From Planctomycetota bacterium (lineage in GTDB: Bacteria; Planctomycetota; Phycisphaerae; Sedimentisphaerales; Anaerobacaceae): a stretch of DNA of 5,053 nucleotides. Below, in pieces: positions 4,990 through 5,053 of the stretch. The notes under the pieces are model-generated. The model worked only from the letters and a program-made list of their open reading frames with translations, searched no databases and was not told where the DNA came from. The position numbers were made by a program, and so were the translations under genes. Positions within the stretch are counted from its first letter, which is position 1, and each line of letters opens with the position of its first letter. Where the stretch lies: positions 1 to 5,053 of the forward strand of contig QNBZ01000126.1 in assembly GCA_003644295.1 (NCBI GenBank). Reading direction: 5' to 3'.

Positions 4990-5053
4990 ATGAAAGTTAT
5001 GAAAGTCAGCAAACGGGCGCAGGCAGTTCCGGCTTCAGCAACTATAGCGGTTA
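4990..5053 (+). CDS. PLP-dependent class I/aspartate aminotransferase, N-terminal fragment (cut by window end)
   Basis: Only 21 complete codons are present: MKVMKVSKRAQAVPASATIA followed by V. This matches the usual opening of bacterial class I (AspC-like, fold type I) aminotransferases, which begin with a short lead, then (L/V)S-x-R-(A/V)-Q-x-(V/I)-x-P-SAT-x-A(V/I). These pyridoxal-phosphate enzymes move amino groups between aspartate or other amino acids and 2-oxoglutarate. The ATG at 4990 is preferred over the one at 4999 because GAGGGA is nine bases upstream of it. The catalytic lysine and substrate-binding residues lie beyond the window, so substrate and intactness cannot be judged. It has its own candidate promoter, and 389 bases separate it from the preceding small gene. 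Confidence 0.7.
   Translation, partial: MKVMKVSKRAQAVPASATIAV

Overview
The window looks like a bacterial chromosome segment of mid GC content. It holds five complete genes and the first 21 codons of a sixth. Nothing in it names the organism with certainty. The gene set (APC permease fused to a PTS EIIA domain, a DUF1015 protein, a class I aminotransferase starting MKV..SKRAQ.VP.SAT) and the short palindromic repeats would fit an anaerobic planctomycete of the Phycisphaerae/Sedimentisphaerales type. That is a low-confidence impression that only a database search can settle. No phage, integrase, transposase, CRISPR, tRNA or rRNA signal was found.

Layout, left to right. Positions 1-67 hold two hairpins with 8-bp stems in inverted orientation (a REPIN-like element). 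A plausible promoter and a strong ribosome binding site follow, then a 624-aa permease-EIIA fusion on the + strand (GTG start, 186-2060). Nine bases later, converging on it from the - strand, is a TrmO/TsaA-type tRNA methyltransferase (2070-2549). Its upstream region is shared with a divergent + strand transcription unit that has a near-consensus promoter (TTGACA-17-TATTAT). This unit encodes a DUF1015 protein (2656-3939), a thioredoxin (3976-4335) and a small conserved protein (4331-4600) that has no ATG, GTG or TTG at its expected start. About 390 bases without a gene follow (4601-4989). They contain hairpins, an imperfect REP-like palindrome, a candidate promoter with a 12-bp palindrome between its -35 and -10 elements, and a short direct repeat that carries the ribosome binding site of the last gene. 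That gene, cut off by the window end, begins like a PLP-dependent aspartate/class I aminotransferase.

How the genes may work together. The permease probably imports amino acids or polyamines, with its EIIA-like tail acting as a possible phosphorylation-dependent regulatory input. The DUF1015, thioredoxin and small-protein genes are spaced like an operon. DUF1015 genes are, from memory, often found near serine-biosynthesis and aminotransferase genes, so the aminotransferase start downstream is suggestive, although no serA or serC is visible here. TrmO modifies t6A37 of tRNA and seems to be an independent housekeeping gene.

The observations most worth a second look are the start-codon-less small gene, the permease-EIIA fusion with both conserved histidines, the DUF1015/thioredoxin/small-protein cluster, and the palindrome inside the aminotransferase promoter. 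I did not see a clearly new defence or mobile system.
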